From assembly GCF_021390675.1 (NCBI RefSeq), contig NZ_JAJEJV010000004.1, positions 2,480,001-2,544,000 on the forward strand: a stretch of 64,000 nucleotides of DNA, read 5' to 3'. Shown one piece after another: positions 62,080-64,000 of the stretch. Position 1 is the stretch's first letter. Every line of letters starts with the position of its first letter. The notes beneath the pieces are model-generated. The model was not told the origin of the DNA. It worked only from the letters and a program-made list of their open reading frames with translations, and ran no database searches. The DNA is from Dyella sp. 2HG41-7 (lineage in GTDB: Bacteria; Pseudomonadota; Gammaproteobacteria; Xanthomonadales; Rhodanobacteraceae). A program made the position numbers and the translations under genes.

Positions 62080-64000
62080 GACACCCTCCCTGCTTGCGGA
62101 GCGATATCGGCGGGAGCATTGCTCTCTGGCGAAACGGCCGACAGCACGGCTTTGAGGGCATCCTTGTCTTGCACCAGCATCGACGTATCGATCGGCAATT
62201 GCCTGATACGCACGCCCGTGGCTGCAAATATCGCATTCGTCAGCGCGGGCATCGCCATCACCGTGCCAGTTTCGCCAATACCGCCGGGCTGTTCTTTGCT
62301 CGGCACAATATGCACTTCGATCGGCGGCGTCTGGTTGATGCGCATAACGCGGTAGTCGTTGAAATTGCGCTGCACGACGGCGCCCTGCTTCAGCGTAATG
62401 CCGCTATAAAGCGCCGCGCTCCAGCCAAACACCAAGCCGCCCTGAATTTGCGCCTCGACCGTATTCGGATTAATCACCGTGCCGCAATCGACCGCCGCGA
62501 CGGCGCGCTTGAGGCTGATCTCACCTTGCGGCGACACTTCGACATCGACGATCACGCACAGATAACTGCCGAAAGGCGCCGCGAGCGCGATGCCGCGTCC
62601 TTGCCGCGCAGGCAGCGCTCCCTGTCCCCAGCCCGCTTTTTGCGTCGCCAGATCGAGCACGCCGCGCACGCGTGGATCGTTACCCAACATATCGCGGCGA
62701 TAACTCACCGGATCTTGTCCAGCCGCGTGCGCGAGTTCGTCCACAAAGCTCTCGACCACAAACACGTTATGCGTGGGACCGACGCCCCGCCACCAGCCAA
62801 CCTTCATGCCTTCCGGAAAATCGTGTCGCACCCATTCGGAGCGTAAATTGGGAATGTTGTACGGCAACTCCGCCGCGCATTCGACCAAGTCGGGATCGAG
62901 TCCATTCTTGCCCATGGCGACAGGCGCGAACGAAGCCAACACCGATGCGCCCGTCGTGCGATCGATCCAAGCTTGCGGCTTGCCCTTGTCGTCGACCGTC
63001 GCCGAAATGCGGTCGTAATACGCCGGACGATAGCAATCCTGCGCAATATCTTCTTCGCGCGTCCAGATCACCTTGATCGGATAATCGACCTGCTTGGCGA
63101 ACGCGACCGCCTGCCCCACCGATTCTTCAAATAGGCGCCGCCCGAAAGCGCCGCCGATGTATTGATTGTTGACAGTGATTTTTTCCGGCGGCAGTCCCGT
63201 TACCTTCGCCGCGATATCCGCGCAGCGCGCCACGACTTGCGAGCCCACCCAGATTTCACAGCTGTCGGGTTGAACGTGCACGAGCGTGTTGATGGGTTCC
63301 ATCGGCGCATGCGCGAGCAGCGGAAGCTGATAGGTCGCCGAGATCGTTTTTCCTTTCACGTCATCCGGGTGACCGATTTCTTTCGCCACGATGGGCGTGC
63401 CGTGCTCGGAAGCATTCGCCAGATCGGCGAACATCTGCTCCGTGGTGAAGTTTGCGTTGACGCCACGATCCCATTGGATATCCAGCGCATCGAGCCCCAA
63501 TTTCGCTGCCCAAAAATGCTCGCCGACCACGGCAACTGCATTGTCGATCTTCAATACTTTGACGACGCCAGGGATGCGAAGCGCGCGTGCATCGTCGACC
63601 GAGACGACACGACCGCCAAAGGCGGGACATGCACGCACGGTGGCGATCTTCATGCCGGGCACGCGCACATCCATACCAAATTGCAGCGAACCGTCCACTT
63701 TGCCGGGCGTGTCCACGCGGCGCAGCGATTTGCCGATCAGCTGAAAATCCTTGGGGTCTTTCAACGGCGCTTTCGACGGCGGCGTCACCTTTGCCGCGGC
63801 GTCGACAAGCTCACCATAGTGCAGCGTGCGGCCGGTCGGCGCATGTGTCACCACACCTCGCGCCACAGTGCATTGCGCCGGATCGACTTTCCAACGTTGC
63901 GCGGCTGCGTTGACCAACATATAGCGCGCCGCAGCGCCGGCATCGCGCATCGACGTCCAGCAATAGCGGACGGTTGTCGATCCGCCCGTGGCCTGCTCGC
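62076..64000 (-). CDS. Molybdopterin aldehyde dehydrogenase large subunit (IorB-like), partial
   Basis: The gene is cut by the window end: the frame stays open from 63950 to 64000 and reads a typical family stretch (ATGGSTTVRYCWTSM), so ATG 63950 is not the start. The visible part is more than 640 residues of the xanthine oxidase family, isoquinoline 1-oxidoreductase beta type: DFQLIGKSLRRVDTPGKVDG, YQLPLLAHAPMEPIN, GGAFGRRLFEESVGQAV, WWRGVGPTHNVFVVESFVDE and PGGIGETGTV with the active-site Glu. With the cytochrome subunit it forms a periplasm-facing aldehyde dehydrogenase. The small iron-sulfur subunit is expected beyond the window. Confidence 0.92.
   Translation of the reverse strand, partial: EQATGGSTTVRYCWTSMRDAGAAARYMLVNAAAQRWKVDPAQCTVARGVVTHAPTGRTLHYGELVDAAAKVTPPSKAPLKDPKDFQLIGKSLRRVDTPGKVDGSLQFGMDVRVPGMKIATVRACPAFGGRVVSVDDARALRIPGVVKVLKIDNAVAVVGEHFWAAKLGLDALDIQWDRGVNANFTTEQMFADLANASEHGTPIVAKEIGHPDDVKGKTISATYQLPLLAHAPMEPINTLVHVQPDSCEIWVGSQVVARCADIAAKVTGLPPEKITVNNQYIGGAFGRRLFEESVGQAVAFAKQVDYPIKVIWTREEDIAQDCYRPAYYDRISATVDDKGKPQAWIDRTTGASVLASFAPVAMGKNGLDPDLVECAAELPYNIPNLRSEWVRHDFPEGMKVGWWRGVGPTHNVFVVESFVDELAHAAGQDPVSYRRDMLGNDPRVRGVLDLATQKAGWGQGALPARQGRGIALAAPFGSYLCVIVDVEVSPQGEISLKRAVAAVDCGTVINPNTVEAQIQGGLVFGWSAALYSGITLKQGAVVQRNFNDYRVMRINQTPPIEVHIVPSKEQPGGIGETGTVMAMPALTNAIFAATGVRIRQLPIDTSMLVQDKDALKAVLSAVSPESNAPADIAPQAGRVS

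Noticed and set aside
63948-63950. ATG 63950 as start of the molybdopterin subunit
   Set aside because: The frame remains open to the window end and translates to conserved family sequence upstream of this ATG, so the gene is truncated by the window.
1-64000. CRISPR arrays, tRNA/rRNA genes, insertion sequences and prophage genes
   Set aside because: No regularly spaced repeats, cloverleaf sequences, transposase or integrase motifs were seen on either strand.

Overview
The window looks like the chromosome of a fairly GC-rich gammaproteobacterium, most likely a Xanthomonadales member of the Rhodanobacteraceae type (Dyella, Luteibacter, Frateuria and relatives). This is inferred from codon use, the ECF/ChrR lipid operon, the xanthomonad-like envelope genes and the membrane-bound aldehyde dehydrogenase pair. 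No rRNA, tRNA, CRISPR array, integrase or transposase was seen.

Layout. (1) 1-1870: a 24-bp perfect palindrome, a DUF1801 gene, and a small secreted protein followed by a clear terminator. (2) 1938-10895: an ECF sigma factor with its ChrR-type zinc/cupin anti-sigma factor, then a tightly packed operon for membrane lipid modification: desaturase, FAD oxidoreductase, DUF1365, CFA-type methyltransferase, DUF2878, DUF1295, a second CFA-type methyltransferase and a lipocalin. The sigma gene and the desaturase operon carry the same promoter-like signature (TGCATCCAATC, 12 bases, CGTA), which suggests autoregulation and a shared regulon. (3) 10937-12433: an S41 peptidase-like lipoprotein. (4) 12791-18476: nucleotide-sugar dehydrogenase, nucleotide-sugar epimerase, GMC oxidoreductase and the initiating polyprenyl-phosphate sugar transferase of an exopolysaccharide (EPS) locus. 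A membrane-anchored J-domain protein (reverse strand) and a secreted protein follow. (5) 20385-35247: a cupin/JmjC-type protein and two giant megasynthases, A-PCP-KS-AT-ACP-aminotransferase and C-A-PCP-C-A*-PCP. The last adenylation domain (A*) is clearly degenerate and there is no terminal thioesterase. (6) 35258-45092: deacetylases, an O-antigen ligase/polymerase, a PaaK/CapK-like adenylate-forming enzyme and four glycosyltransferases. (7) 56421 back to 45111 on the reverse strand: Wza-like exporter, Wzz-like chain-length protein, a BY-kinase-like protein lacking the Walker A lysine, an outer-membrane beta-barrel, two alpha/beta hydrolases, GalE, a secreted glycan lyase-like enzyme, a Wzx flippase and a methyltransferase. 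(8) 56665-60756: a YdcF-like protein behind a good sigma-54 promoter candidate, a Sfp-type phosphopantetheinyl transferase, a type II thioesterase and a lipoprotein hydrolase. (9) 60778-64000: a three-haem cytochrome c and the large molybdopterin subunit of an aldehyde dehydrogenase, cut by the window edge.

How it fits together. Sections 4 to 8 read as one EPS locus of the kind usually paired with exosortase A/PEP-CTERM proteins (EpsB-2-like transferase, TIGR03007/03016/03018/03027-like envelope parts, hydrolases resembling TIGR03100 and TIGR03101). No exosortase and no PEP-CTERM protein is present, and a hybrid NRPS/PKS with its own PPTase and editing thioesterase sits in the middle. The most interesting hypothesis is that an amino-polyketide/peptide made on carrier proteins decorates, or is released with, the polysaccharide. 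All family assignments come from reading motifs; no database search was run.
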